A stretch of DNA of 11,383 nt from JAENZQ01 sp964553505 (GCA_964553505.1 CAZKKX010000077.1:1-11383), one strand, 5' to 3'; shown: positions 1-7,156, counted from the first letter of the stretch. Numbers and translations are program-made. The notes: generated by a model not told the origin, from the sequence alone.

Positions 1-260
1 TAAGTCTTTTTTATAAACAAATCAAGTAATGCCAACTCATCTTCTGTTAATCCTACCTTGATCCTTCCATTCAGGATAGCGATGGTAGCAGGGACAGCAT
101 ATTCATTACGGATGGTTTCTTCAGATTTTTTTGCACTAATAATATTTTCGGGATAAGACATGCCATGAGATATAATGGTAGATTCCAATGCTACAATGGG
201 TCTGTTTTCATTTAATGCTGTCTCTATCTCAGGGTGTATATCTATATAGTTATGAATCAT
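1..260 (-). CDS. psuG: Pseudouridine-5'-phosphate glycosidase, N-terminal part (cut by window edge)
   Basis: PsuG cleaves the C-glycosidic bond of pseudouridine 5'-phosphate to give uracil and ribose 5-phosphate in the cytoplasm. Only 86 codons are present; the rest lies beyond base 1. The reading gives the family's N-terminal signature: residues 22-38 read IVALESTIISHGMSYPE, in which Glu26 matches the catalytic glutamate of PsuG, and residues 57-70 hold PATIAILNGRIKVG. The gene is too short here to show the catalytic lysine. The ATG overlaps the TAA stop of the upstream kinase gene by one base (TAATG), a clear sign of translational coupling in a psuK-psuG operon. The kinase would make the substrate of this enzyme. 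The identification rests on motif recognition and the neighbour and is firm for a fragment. Confidence 0.92.
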   Translation of the reverse strand, partial: MIHNYIDIHPEIETALNENRPIVALESTIISHGMSYPENIISAKKSEETIRNEYAVPATIAILNGRIKVGLTEDELALLDLFIKKT

Positions 261-1348
261 TAAAACATCTCCTTAATAATTTTATTTATGCTTTCTTCAC
301 TCATATTGGGATTGACTGTGCTTTCGTGGGAAAGAGCCAAAATAGAGGCAGACACTGAGAATTTAGCAATGTCATCAATATGGTGTTCAAACATACTGCC
401 ATAAATAATGCCGGCCATAAAAGCATCTCCAGCTCCTGTGGCATTTGTCACATGAATTATAGGAGGTTTTAATAGTTTGCTGTAATTGCCTTCTCGTAAG
501 AATACACCATTTTTTCCAAGAGTAATAAATACACGCTTAACACCCTGCTGAATAAAATATTTTGAAACTTTGTAAAGTTCATCTTCGGTTTTACCCGACA
601 TATCAGATAAAAATTCTGCTTCCATCCGGTTTAGTTTTATAGTATGAAACTTACCTATGATATCCTTTACTTTTCGCGATTTTTTTATCGAAACCGGGTC
701 AAGAAATATCTTATTATCCTTAAAATTCATCAATACGTATTCTATCACTTCCCGTGATAGTCCTGCGTCAAGAACAATGATTTTGGAATTTTTTATAATA
801 TGGGATTTTGATTTAATAAACTCCGGCGTCATCCTGTCTAAAACACTCATATCGGATAAGGCCAAAGCCATATCGCCATTATCGTCAATGATAGCAAGGT
901 ATATGGAAGCATTCATATCCGGTAATATTAAAGAATCTTCCATGTCGATACCCAGCAAAGTACATTCTTCTATCAGTTTTTTACTGTTGGAGTCTCCGCC
1001 TGTTGCGGTGATCAATTTGGTGTCGATATTCAATTTGGTGAGATTTTCTGAGATATTGCGACCTACACCGCCTAAGCAAATTTTTACGGTTCCGGGATTA
1101 GAATCATTCAGAATAAGTTTCTCTTCAGTAAAACCATGAATATCCAGATTAGCAGCGCCAATAACTGTTACATAATCCTCTTCATTCATGACGTATCCTC
1201 TTCCCTTTATATAACCTTTTTTGCTGAGGTTTGTAATATGTACGCCAACAGATGAACGGGTTATATTCAATTGTTCGGCAATTTCTTTTTGAGAGATCAG
1301 AGGATTTTTCCTAATCAAGTTCAATACTTGTTTTTCCCGACCGGTCAT
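260..1348 (-). CDS. psuK: Pseudouridine kinase, PfkB family, with N-terminal winged-helix domain
   Basis: The protein phosphorylates pseudouridine to pseudouridine 5'-phosphate, the step before PsuG. Of its 362 residues, about 1-55 form a winged helix-turn-helix (SQKEIAEQLNITRSSVGVHI at 19-38, wing near 45-53). The PfkB ribokinase fold follows from VIGAANLDIHG at 62-72. Family marks are GGVGRNIS at 93-100, KLNRMEAE at 238-245, TLGKNG at 276-281 and TGAGDAF at 304-310, with Asp308 as the expected catalytic base. The ATG has AGGAGG eight bases upstream. The stop overlaps the psuG start. The fused DNA-binding domain is a known architecture in PfkB sugar and nucleoside kinases and suggests the enzyme also controls its own operon; that role is inferred. 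Another nucleoside substrate is possible in principle, but the coupled psuG makes pseudouridine by far the likeliest. Confidence 0.93.
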   Translation of the reverse strand: MTGREKQVLNLIRKNPLISQKEIAEQLNITRSSVGVHITNLSKKGYIKGRGYVMNEEDYVTVIGAANLDIHGFTEEKLILNDSNPGTVKICLGGVGRNISENLTKLNIDTKLITATGGDSNSKKLIEECTLLGIDMEDSLILPDMNASIYLAIIDDNGDMALALSDMSVLDRMTPEFIKSKSHIIKNSKIIVLDAGLSREVIEYVLMNFKDNKIFLDPVSIKKSRKVKDIIGKFHTIKLNRMEAEFLSDMSGKTEDELYKVSKYFIQQGVKRVFITLGKNGVFLREGNYSKLLKPPIIHVTNATGAGDAFMAGIIYGSMFEHHIDDIAKFSVSASILALSHESTVNPNMSEESINKIIKEMF

Positions 1349-1394
1349 GGGAGAACCTCCTAAACATTTAATAATAACATAAGCTTTTATTTAC

Positions 1395-1422
1395 ATATTA
1401 TCACATTTTCGCATATTTTCAA
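1395..1422 (-). promoter_or_regulatory. Promoter of psuK-psuG with 10-base direct repeat
   Basis: On the minus strand TTGAAA (1417-1422) is followed after 16 bases by TAATAT (1395-1400), preceded by TGA as an extended -10 element. The spacer carries two adjacent ten-base repeats, GAAAATATGC and GAAAATGTGA in transcription direction (1411-1420 and 1401-1410), eight of ten identical and one helical turn apart. They could be the site of the kinase's own helix-turn-helix domain; this is inference. The -35 box lies only about 18 bases past the fetB stop. Confidence 0.65.
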
Positions 1423-1439
1423 AGAATTATTTTATATTT

Positions 1440-2219
1440 TTATATATTCAGTTGATGCTCATTATTGAAAAAAGTTTTATATCCCATCTGAACAAATAAA
1501 ATAACAGATAAAGCAACGCTTCCCAATATGCCCAGCATAATTGCAATCTGATATTCGATAGCGGTAATAGGAGAAATTCCTGAAAGAATTTGCCCCGTCA
1601 TCATTCCCGGTAAGAACACAATACCCATTCCTACCATTGAATTTATTGTAGGAAGGATTGCCGAATCAAAGGCATTATTTACAATCTCTCGGGAAGCATT
1701 CTTAGGCGAAGCACCTAACATAAGTGCAGATTCAATTAAATGTCTGTTATCTGTAATTCCGTCTACAAGTCTTGATACGCCCAAGGAAATGCCGGTCATT
1801 GAATTTCCAATGAACATACCCGCAATGGGAATAAAATATCTGGGGTCATACCAAGGCGATATGTGAATTACTACAAAAATGAAAAATAAAAGACTTGATG
1901 TTGTGCCGGTTAACATTGCAATAGCAATAATTTTTTTAAGCTTTAAAGAAAGAGTCAACTTCACACGCTTATATATATTATATACTGCAAAGACTTCCAT
2001 AATTACGATGACAAGAACTGTAATAACAGGGTTGCTATTTTCAAAAAGATACATAAGAATATAGCCGGTTAATACTAACTGCAAAGTCATCCTTATGGAT
2101 GCTATAATGATTTCCTTTTCTCTTGGAATACCTCGCAGTTTTACAATGAGTAAAAGCAGAACAATGAAAATATAGGCAGAAGCAAGCTGCCATATTTGCA
2201 GACTAATTATTTTATCCAT
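1440..2219 (-). CDS. fetB: FetB/YbbM-type ABC transporter permease (putative iron or metal exporter)
   Basis: This is the membrane subunit that pairs with the ATPase encoded just upstream; in Escherichia coli FetAB exports iron and protects against oxidative stress. The chosen ATG at 2219 gives 259 residues, the family's usual length. It has AAAGGAG six bases upstream, whereas the 20-residue longer in-frame start has no such support and would lie inside fetA. Several hydrophobic segments are visible (about 10-28, 38-58, 64-82, 96-118, 124-145, 192-212, 222-245). Family motifs include PIAGMFIGNSM at 131-141, ALMLGAS at 165-171, which resembles the coupling helix, and LPGMMTGQILSG at 203-214. 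The start overlaps the fetA stop by eight bases. The substrate is inferred from the family; other metals or unknown compounds are possible. Confidence 0.9.
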   Translation of the reverse strand: MDKIISLQIWQLASAYIFIVLLLLIVKLRGIPREKEIIIASIRMTLQLVLTGYILMYLFENSNPVITVLVIVIMEVFAVYNIYKRVKLTLSLKLKKIIAIAMLTGTTSSLLFFIFVVIHISPWYDPRYFIPIAGMFIGNSMTGISLGVSRLVDGITDNRHLIESALMLGASPKNASREIVNNAFDSAILPTINSMVGMGIVFLPGMMTGQILSGISPITAIEYQIAIMLGILGSVALSVILFVQMGYKTFFNNEHQLNI

Positions 2220-2859
2220 TCGATTCTCCTTTCGGCTTAATAAACTTTCCATTATTGATCTCAATAATATAATCGGCATAGGTTTTAGCTATATTTTTTG
2301 AATGAGTAACCATAATCAGTGTTTTATGATTTTGTTTTGAATAATCTGCTAATTGTTGAATAATAGTCTTTTCTGTCTTCTCATCTAAAGCAGAAGAAGG
2401 TTCATCAAGTAGAAAAACGGTTGGATTCATTAAAATGACGCGACCAAGTGCCAGCCTTTGTTTCTCACCACCGGATAGCTTATTGGCATTTTCTTTGAGA
2501 GGTTTATTCAGATGTACTATTTCAAGAATATTTAAAAGCTGTTTCTGATCAACTAACGGTTTTTCAGAAAACTTTAATCCCATCAATAAATTGTCTTCGA
2601 CAGTGCCGGAGAAAATGGCAGGTGTCTGGGGTAGCATAACCACTTCTCTTCTCAGGGAGATGGAGTCTATTTGACTGATGGGATTATTATTATAATATAT
2701 TTCTCCTTCAGTATAGCTGTTCATTTTATTAAGGAGTCTTAGCAAAGTTGTTTTCCCACTGCCGCTTTCACCGACGATACAAGTGATTTTGCGAGAGGGA
2801 ATGTGCAATTGCGTTATATCAAGAATATCCTGATACTTAACGTTTTCTAATTGGAACAT
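2212..2859 (-). CDS. fetA: FetA/YbbL-type ABC transporter ATPase
   Basis: A compact 215-residue ATP-binding subunit that would energise FetB at the inner face of the membrane. All the ABC elements are intact: Walker A GESGSGKTT at 30-38, Q-loop Gln78, signature LSGGEKQ at 128-134, Walker B VFLLDEP at 148-154 with Glu153 as catalytic carboxylate, D-loop SALD at 156-159 and switch His186. The small size without C-terminal extension, and MLPQTPAIFSGTVEDNL at 75-91, fit the FetA/YbbL group. The ATG is preceded by AAGGAG at about 11 bases. The gene lies 32 bases after the padR stop and overlaps fetB by eight bases, so padR, fetA and fetB form one transcription unit. Direction of transport cannot be read from the ATPase itself. 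Confidence 0.92.
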   Translation of the reverse strand: MFQLENVKYQDILDITQLHIPSRKITCIVGESGSGKTTLLRLLNKMNSYTEGEIYYNNNPISQIDSISLRREVVMLPQTPAIFSGTVEDNLLMGLKFSEKPLVDQKQLLNILEIVHLNKPLKENANKLSGGEKQRLALGRVILMNPTVFLLDEPSSALDEKTEKTIIQQLADYSKQNHKTLIMVTHSKNIAKTYADYIIEINNGKFIKPKGESNG

Positions 2860-2891
2860 ATTTTTCTTTTCTCCTTATTCATATTTATACT

Positions 2892-3209
2892 TTATTTATC
2901 ATTGTCTTCGATTTCTAAAAAAAGTTCAAAAGCTTTCCTTTTAGCATCTTCAAGTATTTCTATTCCTATGTCTGTTACTCTGTAATACTTTCTTATTTTA
3001 CCTTCTACTATTTGCTCTTCTTTCTTTAAAAGTCCCTTTGCCTTCATATTGTGAAGTATAGGATAGAGAGTGCCGGGGCTCATTTCATAACCATGTGAAC
3101 GAAGCTCTTTAATCATCCATGTACCAAAGACCGGTTCCTTTTTTGCGTGATGCAGGATGTGTATCTGAATGAAACCGAGAAATAGCTTTCTAATAATTTG
3201 ATCTTTCAT
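2892..3209 (-). CDS. PadR family transcriptional regulator (short form)
   Basis: A 105-residue regulator made of the PadR winged-helix domain plus a short C-terminal helix. The N-terminal helix, then GTWMIKELRSHGYEMSPGTLYPILHNMKAKGLL in the middle of the protein, is the typical PadR recognition-helix region, followed by a wing containing EGKIRKYYRVTDIG. The start is set at ATG 3209, because AGGTGA lies five bases upstream; the GTG at 3218 is part of that ribosome binding site and is a less likely start. It is the first gene of a unit with fetA and fetB, so it probably represses its own operon through the inverted repeat right behind the promoter. PadR proteins of this size usually control efflux pumps and often respond to a small ligand; the ligand here is unknown. 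Confidence 0.93.
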   Translation of the reverse strand: MKDQIIRKLFLGFIQIHILHHAKKEPVFGTWMIKELRSHGYEMSPGTLYPILHNMKAKGLLKKEEQIVEGKIRKYYRVTDIGIEILEDAKRKAFELFLEIEDNDK

Positions 3210-3234
3210 AAAAGTCACCTCGCTAATATCGTAA

Positions 3235-3259
3235 ATTGATATCGGAATACGATATCAAT
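3235..3259. promoter_or_regulatory. Perfect inverted-repeat operator, likely bound by the PadR regulator
   Basis: ATTGATATCG (3235-3244) and CGATATCAAT (3250-3259) are perfect reverse complements separated by GAATA. The repeat begins inside the -10 box of the padR promoter and covers the start of transcription. Further TGATAT copies lie just upstream in the spacer and an AATATCG half-site lies at 3225-3231, suggesting more than one bound dimer. Assignment to PadR is by position: self-regulation is the rule in that family. Confidence 0.75.
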
Positions 3260-3285
3260 ATATCAAACTATATCACTATAGTCAA
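3257..3285 (-). promoter_or_regulatory. Promoter of padR-fetA-fetB
   Basis: TTGACT (3280-3285) and TATATT (3257-3262) on the minus strand are 17 bases apart, with TGA directly before the -10 box as an extended element. The start of transcription would fall inside the inverted repeat at 3235-3259, so a bound regulator would block RNA polymerase. Confidence 0.8.
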
Positions 3286-3527
3286 TCCGGTGCAGAGGAA
3301 TTTTCTTTAATGGGTTTGCTCCTACAAATACTTTAGGGGGCTACTCCTGGGGCAATACCGGAAACGATTATTATAAGATTGCACTACCCAATTCTTTTTT
3401 TATACAGTATAATATTTTTTAAGGTCTATTTTATATAATTTCTAAAAGAAGGGTCACAACAAATTTTAGGTGATTTTTAGGATGGGTATAATGCCATCTT
3501 AATTTTTATTGTAAGGAAGTAATAAAG
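3286..3527 (+). other. Intergenic region between padR promoter and the AEC permease, with an orphan reading frame
   Basis: This stretch separates two divergent genes. One plus-strand frame stays open from 3282 to the TAA at 3420-3422 (46 codons) with no start codon or ribosome binding site. Its latter part, around GGYSWGNTGNDYYKIALPNS, is richer in Gly, Tyr and Asn than random AT-rich sequence would give, and the DNA at 3338-3360 is locally GC-rich. It may be the decayed end of a lost gene; I do not recognise the family. The remainder holds AT-rich leader DNA and the likely permease promoter. Confidence 0.3.
3481..3498 (+). promoter_or_regulatory. Likely -10 element of the AEC permease, framed by an inverted repeat
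   Basis: TATAAT at 3487-3492 sits between GATGG (3481-3485) and CCATC (3494-3498), which are reverse complements. No good -35 box is visible at 17 bases, so the promoter may depend on an activator or the short palindrome may be an operator. The ATG of the permease is 35 bases after the -10 box. Confidence 0.4.
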
Positions 3528-4472
3528 ATGTTTGCTATTTTCATTAAAATTTTAAGTATATTCAGTATTGTTCTTATTGGATTTGTTGCAAATAAATTGA
3601 ACTGGCTTCCCTATGAGTCCGGTAAGCATATATCAAAAATTCTTTTGAACATTTCAACGCCTTGTTTGATTTGGTATTCTATGAGTGATCAAAAAATGAG
3701 CGCAGATACTTTTCACCCAATGATTGAAGTTTTGATATGGACGTTTATTGTTTTAGCAGCCTGCAGTATTATTTCAATACCCATTGTTAAGGCTATGCAA
3801 GTGCCAAAAGAGGACAGAGGTATTTACCGGCTGTTGATTATTTGTACCAATAGCGGGTTTATTGGTTTTCCTCTTGCATATGCTGTTTTTGGGAATGAAG
3901 GATTATTCTTGATGATTATTGCAAATGCGGGATTTGGTATTTTTGTTTTTTCAGCAGGGGTTTTCTTGCTTTTGTATGAATCTGATCGCAATACGAAATC
4001 ATTTAAAGTTTTAGTAAAGTCCATAATATCCGTTCCTATGATAGCTGCTGTTTCCGGGCTGGCAATATTTTTATTCAATGTGACATTTCCGGAACCTGTC
4101 GAATATATGCTTTCTACTGTGGGGGGTATGACGACGCCTTTATCGATGCTACTTATCGGAATACAATTACCAGGTATTAAAATAAGACAAATGATAAAGG
4201 ACATTCCATTGCTGTTGAGCGCAGTGATGAGGGTCGCGTTGGTTCCAGCTGCAATATTTGTTGTGCTGATAAATTTCCATCTGACTCCTCTGGTTTTGTG
4301 TATTGTTGTATTTTTAATGGCGATGCCTTCTGCTGCAATAGTGGTAATTTTGTCTGAAGAATATAATCTAAATACCCGCCTTGCATCACAAGGGGTTTTG
4401 CTGACCACATTTTTTTCTCTGGGAACGATACCCGTTACTTCCATGTTGCTGACAGTCTATTTGATGGGATAA
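3528..4472 (+). CDS. AEC (auxin efflux carrier) family transporter, possible organic acid permease
   Basis: A 314-residue integral membrane protein of the AEC family, whose bacterial members include malate and malonate permeases. About eight to ten hydrophobic segments are seen from residue 3 to the C-terminus. Family features are the N-terminal stretch GFVANKLNWLP near 18-28, LLNISTPCLIW near 39-49, the conserved NSGFIGFPLAYAVFGNEGL in the middle of the first half, and near the end MAMPSAAIVVILSEEYN followed by a TTFFSLGTIP segment. The ATG has TAAGGAA about nine bases upstream. The gene ends ten bases from the convergent end of the dehydrogenase gene, so it is not in that operon. A 2-hydroxy- or dicarboxylic acid substrate would fit the neighbour, but this is inference; the family alone does not fix substrate or direction. 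Confidence 0.85.
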   Translation: MFAIFIKILSIFSIVLIGFVANKLNWLPYESGKHISKILLNISTPCLIWYSMSDQKMSADTFHPMIEVLIWTFIVLAACSIISIPIVKAMQVPKEDRGIYRLLIICTNSGFIGFPLAYAVFGNEGLFLMIIANAGFGIFVFSAGVFLLLYESDRNTKSFKVLVKSIISVPMIAAVSGLAIFLFNVTFPEPVEYMLSTVGGMTTPLSMLLIGIQLPGIKIRQMIKDIPLLLSAVMRVALVPAAIFVVLINFHLTPLVLCIVVFLMAMPSAAIVVILSEEYNLNTRLASQGVLLTTFFSLGTIPVTSMLLTVYLMG

Positions 4473-4482
4473 ATGTGTTAAA

Positions 4483-5433
4483 CTATAAACGCATAGCCCG
4501 TTGATAATTTGTTTTTATAATGGAACAGGATTTAACAAATGCGTGTTTTTCTTCATTTGTTAAAGCAAGCTCAATAATTTTATGGACGCCATTCTTCCCT
4601 ATGATTGCCGGTACACTTGCGTAAACATGATTTTGACCGTACTGACCTTCCAACAAAACAGAAACAGGAAGTATTTTGTTTTCATTGTGAAGAATCGCTT
4701 TGACCAGTTCTGTCAAGGCTACGCCAATACCAAATTCGGTAAATTCTTTTCTTTTTAGGATTAGCCCACCTTCTGCCTTTGCCTGAACGGCTATGTCTGC
4801 AAAATTCAGGCCTGTACACTCTTCGGGATTTTGACGCAACCATTCTGTCAAGAGTTCCCCTCCGATAGAGGCAGCAGACCAGCAAACCATTTGGGAGTTA
4901 CCATGTTCTCCCATGACATAAGCACATATGGATTTCGAGTCTACTTTCAAATTATGCGACAAAATTTTCTTTAACCGGGCAGAATCCAGCATGGTACTGG
5001 TGGAAATAACCCTTGATGCAGGTAAATCGGTTTTAGCCTGTAAATAGCAAGTCATAACATCTGCCGGGTTGGAAAGGTTGATAATAATGCCTTCAAATTT
5101 TATAGTTAAAAGTTGGGGTATAATAGTCTTGAATATTTCAACAGTATCGTCCATAATGTCAAGTCTGGTTTGTTTTTCTTGTCTTGGCGCACCTGCACTT
5201 ATGACAATGATATCCGTATTTACGCAATCCTCGATCTGTCCTACTGATATTTCAACACGATGTGGCAAATAAGCAACGGCGTCTTCTAAATCCGCAGCGT
5301 GACCGGAAACTTTTGCTTCATCAATATCCACCAGTATGAGTTCATCACAGATTCCTTGTGTAATCAGGCTGTATGCGCAGTGTGAGCCTACATGACCTAC
5401 ACCGATAATGGCGATTTTTCTTGTTTTGATCAA
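4483..5433 (-). CDS. L-lactate/malate dehydrogenase family 2-hydroxyacid dehydrogenase, substrate uncertain
   Basis: An NAD-dependent oxidoreductase of 316 residues that would interconvert a 2-oxoacid and an L-2-hydroxyacid. The Rossmann motif GVGHVGS is at 11-17, with Asp36 favouring NAD. Catalytic residues are present: Arg90, Asn122 in NLSNPAD, Asp150 and Arg153 in LDSAR, His177 in GEHGNS (usually GEHGDS), and Thr232. The specificity loop reads GAPRQEKQTR at 81-90, placing Arg84 where lactate dehydrogenases have Gln; Arg there is typical of malate dehydrogenases, while Thr232 is lactate-type. The start is TTG at 5433, with GGAGG ten bases upstream overlapping the end of the ATPase gene 17 bases away, so the gene is the last of the T-box operon. 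The context favours an aromatic 2-oxoacid such as indolepyruvate; malate or lactate remain possible. Confidence 0.88.
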   Translation of the reverse strand: MIKTRKIAIIGVGHVGSHCAYSLITQGICDELILVDIDEAKVSGHAADLEDAVAYLPHRVEISVGQIEDCVNTDIIVISAGAPRQEKQTRLDIMDDTVEIFKTIIPQLLTIKFEGIIINLSNPADVMTCYLQAKTDLPASRVISTSTMLDSARLKKILSHNLKVDSKSICAYVMGEHGNSQMVCWSAASIGGELLTEWLRQNPEECTGLNFADIAVQAKAEGGLILKRKEFTEFGIGVALTELVKAILHNENKILPVSVLLEGQYGQNHVYASVPAIIGKNGVHKIIELALTNEEKHAFVKSCSIIKTNYQRAMRL

Positions 5434-5450
5434 ATCAATAATTCCTCCTT

Positions 5451-6251
5451 TTAATCATATTGCAGCAGCATACGATCGCTGTTCAGATTTTTTTTTGTAT
5501 TTTGGGAGAAACGCTCCAATAGATTTGAAACCGTAAGCTTTGAATGTTCCTCTCCCTTGATATCAACTGCTATTTTCCCTTCATCCATCATCAATAGCCG
5601 GCTTCCGGTTTTTATGGCCGTAGTAAGGTTATGAGTAATCATCATAGTTGTGATATGTTCACTGCTTACGATGCTTTGGGTTAGTTCTGTAATCTTTTCT
5701 GCAGTGATTGGGTCCAGCGCAGCAGTATGTTCATCTAAAAGGAGAAGTTTGGGTTTCACCAAGGTTGCCATGGTAAGAGTTACTGCTTGACGCTGACCGC
5801 CTGATAAGAGACCAATTTTTGTATTCATTCTGTTTTCAAGTCCCATATCCAGGAAGGATATGCGTTCCCGAAGAAATGCTTTGTCTTTTTTTGTTATACC
5901 TCTCAACAAATGGCTTTTTTTGCTTCTCATATACGCGATGGATAGATTTTCTTCCACTGTTAGATTAGGAGCTGTTCCTTTTGAAGGGTCTTGAAAGATC
6001 CTGCCAATCCAAACTGCGCGCTTATGTTCTGATAAAAAGGTAATATCCTGATGGTCCAAAATGATTTTGCCGGAATCAGGAAGGATGGACCCGGCAATCA
6101 AGTTAAAAAGTGTTGATTTTCCTGCACCATTACTTCCAATCACGGAGATGAATTCACCTTTCTCAAGAGATAAAGAAAAATCCTTTAAAATGATACGCCG
6201 GTCAGGGCTATTGGGGTAGAAGGTTTTGCATATATGATTCATGGTTAACAT
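5451..6251 (-). CDS. ABC transporter ATPase, TrpZ-like
   Basis: The 266-residue ATP-binding subunit of the tryptophan-type uptake system encoded with the permease and lipoprotein upstream. Walker A GSNGAGKST is at 39-47, Q-loop Gln87, signature LSGGQRQ at 149-155, Walker B LLLLDE at 169-174 with Glu174, and switch His207. The form LLLLDEHTAALDP is typical of ATPases that serve this binding-protein/permease class. The ATG at 6251 has AAGGAAG seven bases upstream and overlaps the permease stop by seven bases; a second ATG three codons in is less well placed. Gene order (binding protein, permease, ATPase) matches trpXYZ loci. The dehydrogenase follows after 17 bases. Confidence 0.9.
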   Translation of the reverse strand: MLTMNHICKTFYPNSPDRRIILKDFSLSLEKGEFISVIGSNGAGKSTLFNLIAGSILPDSGKIILDHQDITFLSEHKRAVWIGRIFQDPSKGTAPNLTVEENLSIAYMRSKKSHLLRGITKKDKAFLRERISFLDMGLENRMNTKIGLLSGGQRQAVTLTMATLVKPKLLLLDEHTAALDPITAEKITELTQSIVSSEHITTMMITHNLTTAIKTGSRLLMMDEGKIAVDIKGEEHSKLTVSNLLERFSQNTKKNLNSDRMLLQYD

Positions 6252-7144
6252 AATGATGCTTCCTTTTTCTGTAGTTTTTTTAGTTTATATTTCTTTTTTA
6301 CTGTAGGCATTGCAATTGCAACCGCAACAACTAAAGCCGAGATTAACTTTAAATAGGAAGGCGCCAGGTTTGTGGTTAGAATAAGTGCAATCAACAAGCG
6401 ATAGAGAACAGCACCGAAAATAACCGATAGAAGCCCTCGAGTTATGGTTTTATTCTTTATTATGGCATCTCCAATAATAAGTGAAGCCAACCCGATGACG
6501 ATAAGGCCTGTTCCCATATTGATATCTGCGGACTGCTGCATTTGTGCAACCAATGCACCGGATAGGGCGATAGTGGCATTGGAAATAGCAAAAGCAACCA
6601 TCTTAGCGCTATCCGTATCAATAGATGAAGCACGTACCATATCTTCGTTATCTCCGGTGGCACGAATGGAAAGACCAAGCTGGGTCTTAAAAAATAAATA
6701 GTACAATACAAATATGAGAATTACGATAAACATCAGCAATTCCAACTTATAAAAAATATTTCCAAATATGACCGTTGACAGAGTAAAAACAGTTTCATTG
6801 TTAAGAAGGGGCATATTTGCTCTGCCTCCCATAACCAGAAGATTTATGGTGTAAAGCCCCGTCATAGTCAGAATGCCTGACAGTATGGGGGCTATGCCGC
6901 ATTTCGTCTGTAATACCGCTGTAATAATACCGGCGATGGCACCTGCTGTAATTCCTGCCGCAATACCCGCAACGGGATGCCCGGCGGCAGTGAATACGGC
7001 AGATACCGCAGCACCCAGTACAAAGCTTCCGTCTGCAGTCAAATCAGGAATGTTCAATATTCTGAATGAAATGAAGATGCCAAAGGCAGGGAGGGAATAA
7101 ACCAACCCCAGCTCAACAGCACCTAAGAAGGCAATAAAACTCAT
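6245..7144 (-). CDS. ABC transporter permease, branched-chain-type fold, TrpY-like
   Basis: A 299-residue membrane subunit of the BPD_transp_2 class, which serves branched-chain amino acid, sugar and ABC_sub_bind-type systems. The N-terminal GLVYSLPAFGIFISFRILN at about 13-31 followed by PDLTADGSFVLGAAV is a hallmark of permeases partnered with TrpX-like lipoproteins. The coupling region LGLSIRATGDNEDMVRASSID lies past the middle. Eight or more hydrophobic segments are visible and the C-terminus is strongly basic (KKKYKLKKLQKK), fitting the positive-inside rule. AAGGGGA lies about seven bases before the ATG. It starts 12 bases after the lipoprotein gene and overlaps the ATPase by seven bases. 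Confidence 0.9.
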   Translation of the reverse strand: MSFIAFLGAVELGLVYSLPAFGIFISFRILNIPDLTADGSFVLGAAVSAVFTAAGHPVAGIAAGITAGAIAGIITAVLQTKCGIAPILSGILTMTGLYTINLLVMGGRANMPLLNNETVFTLSTVIFGNIFYKLELLMFIVILIFVLYYLFFKTQLGLSIRATGDNEDMVRASSIDTDSAKMVAFAISNATIALSGALVAQMQQSADINMGTGLIVIGLASLIIGDAIIKNKTITRGLLSVIFGAVLYRLLIALILTTNLAPSYLKLISALVVAVAIAMPTVKKKYKLKKLQKKEASLC

Positions 7145-7156
7145 AATAATTCCCCT

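Noticed and set aside
657..1139. Plus-strand frame of 160 codons opposite psuK
   Set aside because: It mirrors the PfkB kinase coding sequence and shows no family features or initiation signals.
2220..2279. Upstream in-frame start for fetB, adding 20 residues
   Set aside because: The extension lies within fetA, is not hydrophobic in the family pattern, and the internal ATG at 2219 has a strong ribosome binding site and gives the usual length.
3330..3400. Possible riboswitch or terminator ending in the T run at 3394-3401
   Set aside because: I found no stem longer than five pairs before the T run and no conserved riboswitch core.
3824..4444. Minus-strand frame of 206 codons inside the AEC permease gene
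   Set aside because: It is fully antisense to a clear membrane transporter gene, has no ribosome binding site and no recognisable domain; long antisense frames are common opposite hydrophobic proteins.
4473..4494. Imperfect hairpin ATGTGTT/AACGCAT between the convergent permease and dehydrogenase genes
   Set aside because: Seven AT-rich pairs including a wobble, no T tract on either side, and overlap with the dehydrogenase end; too weak to call a terminator.
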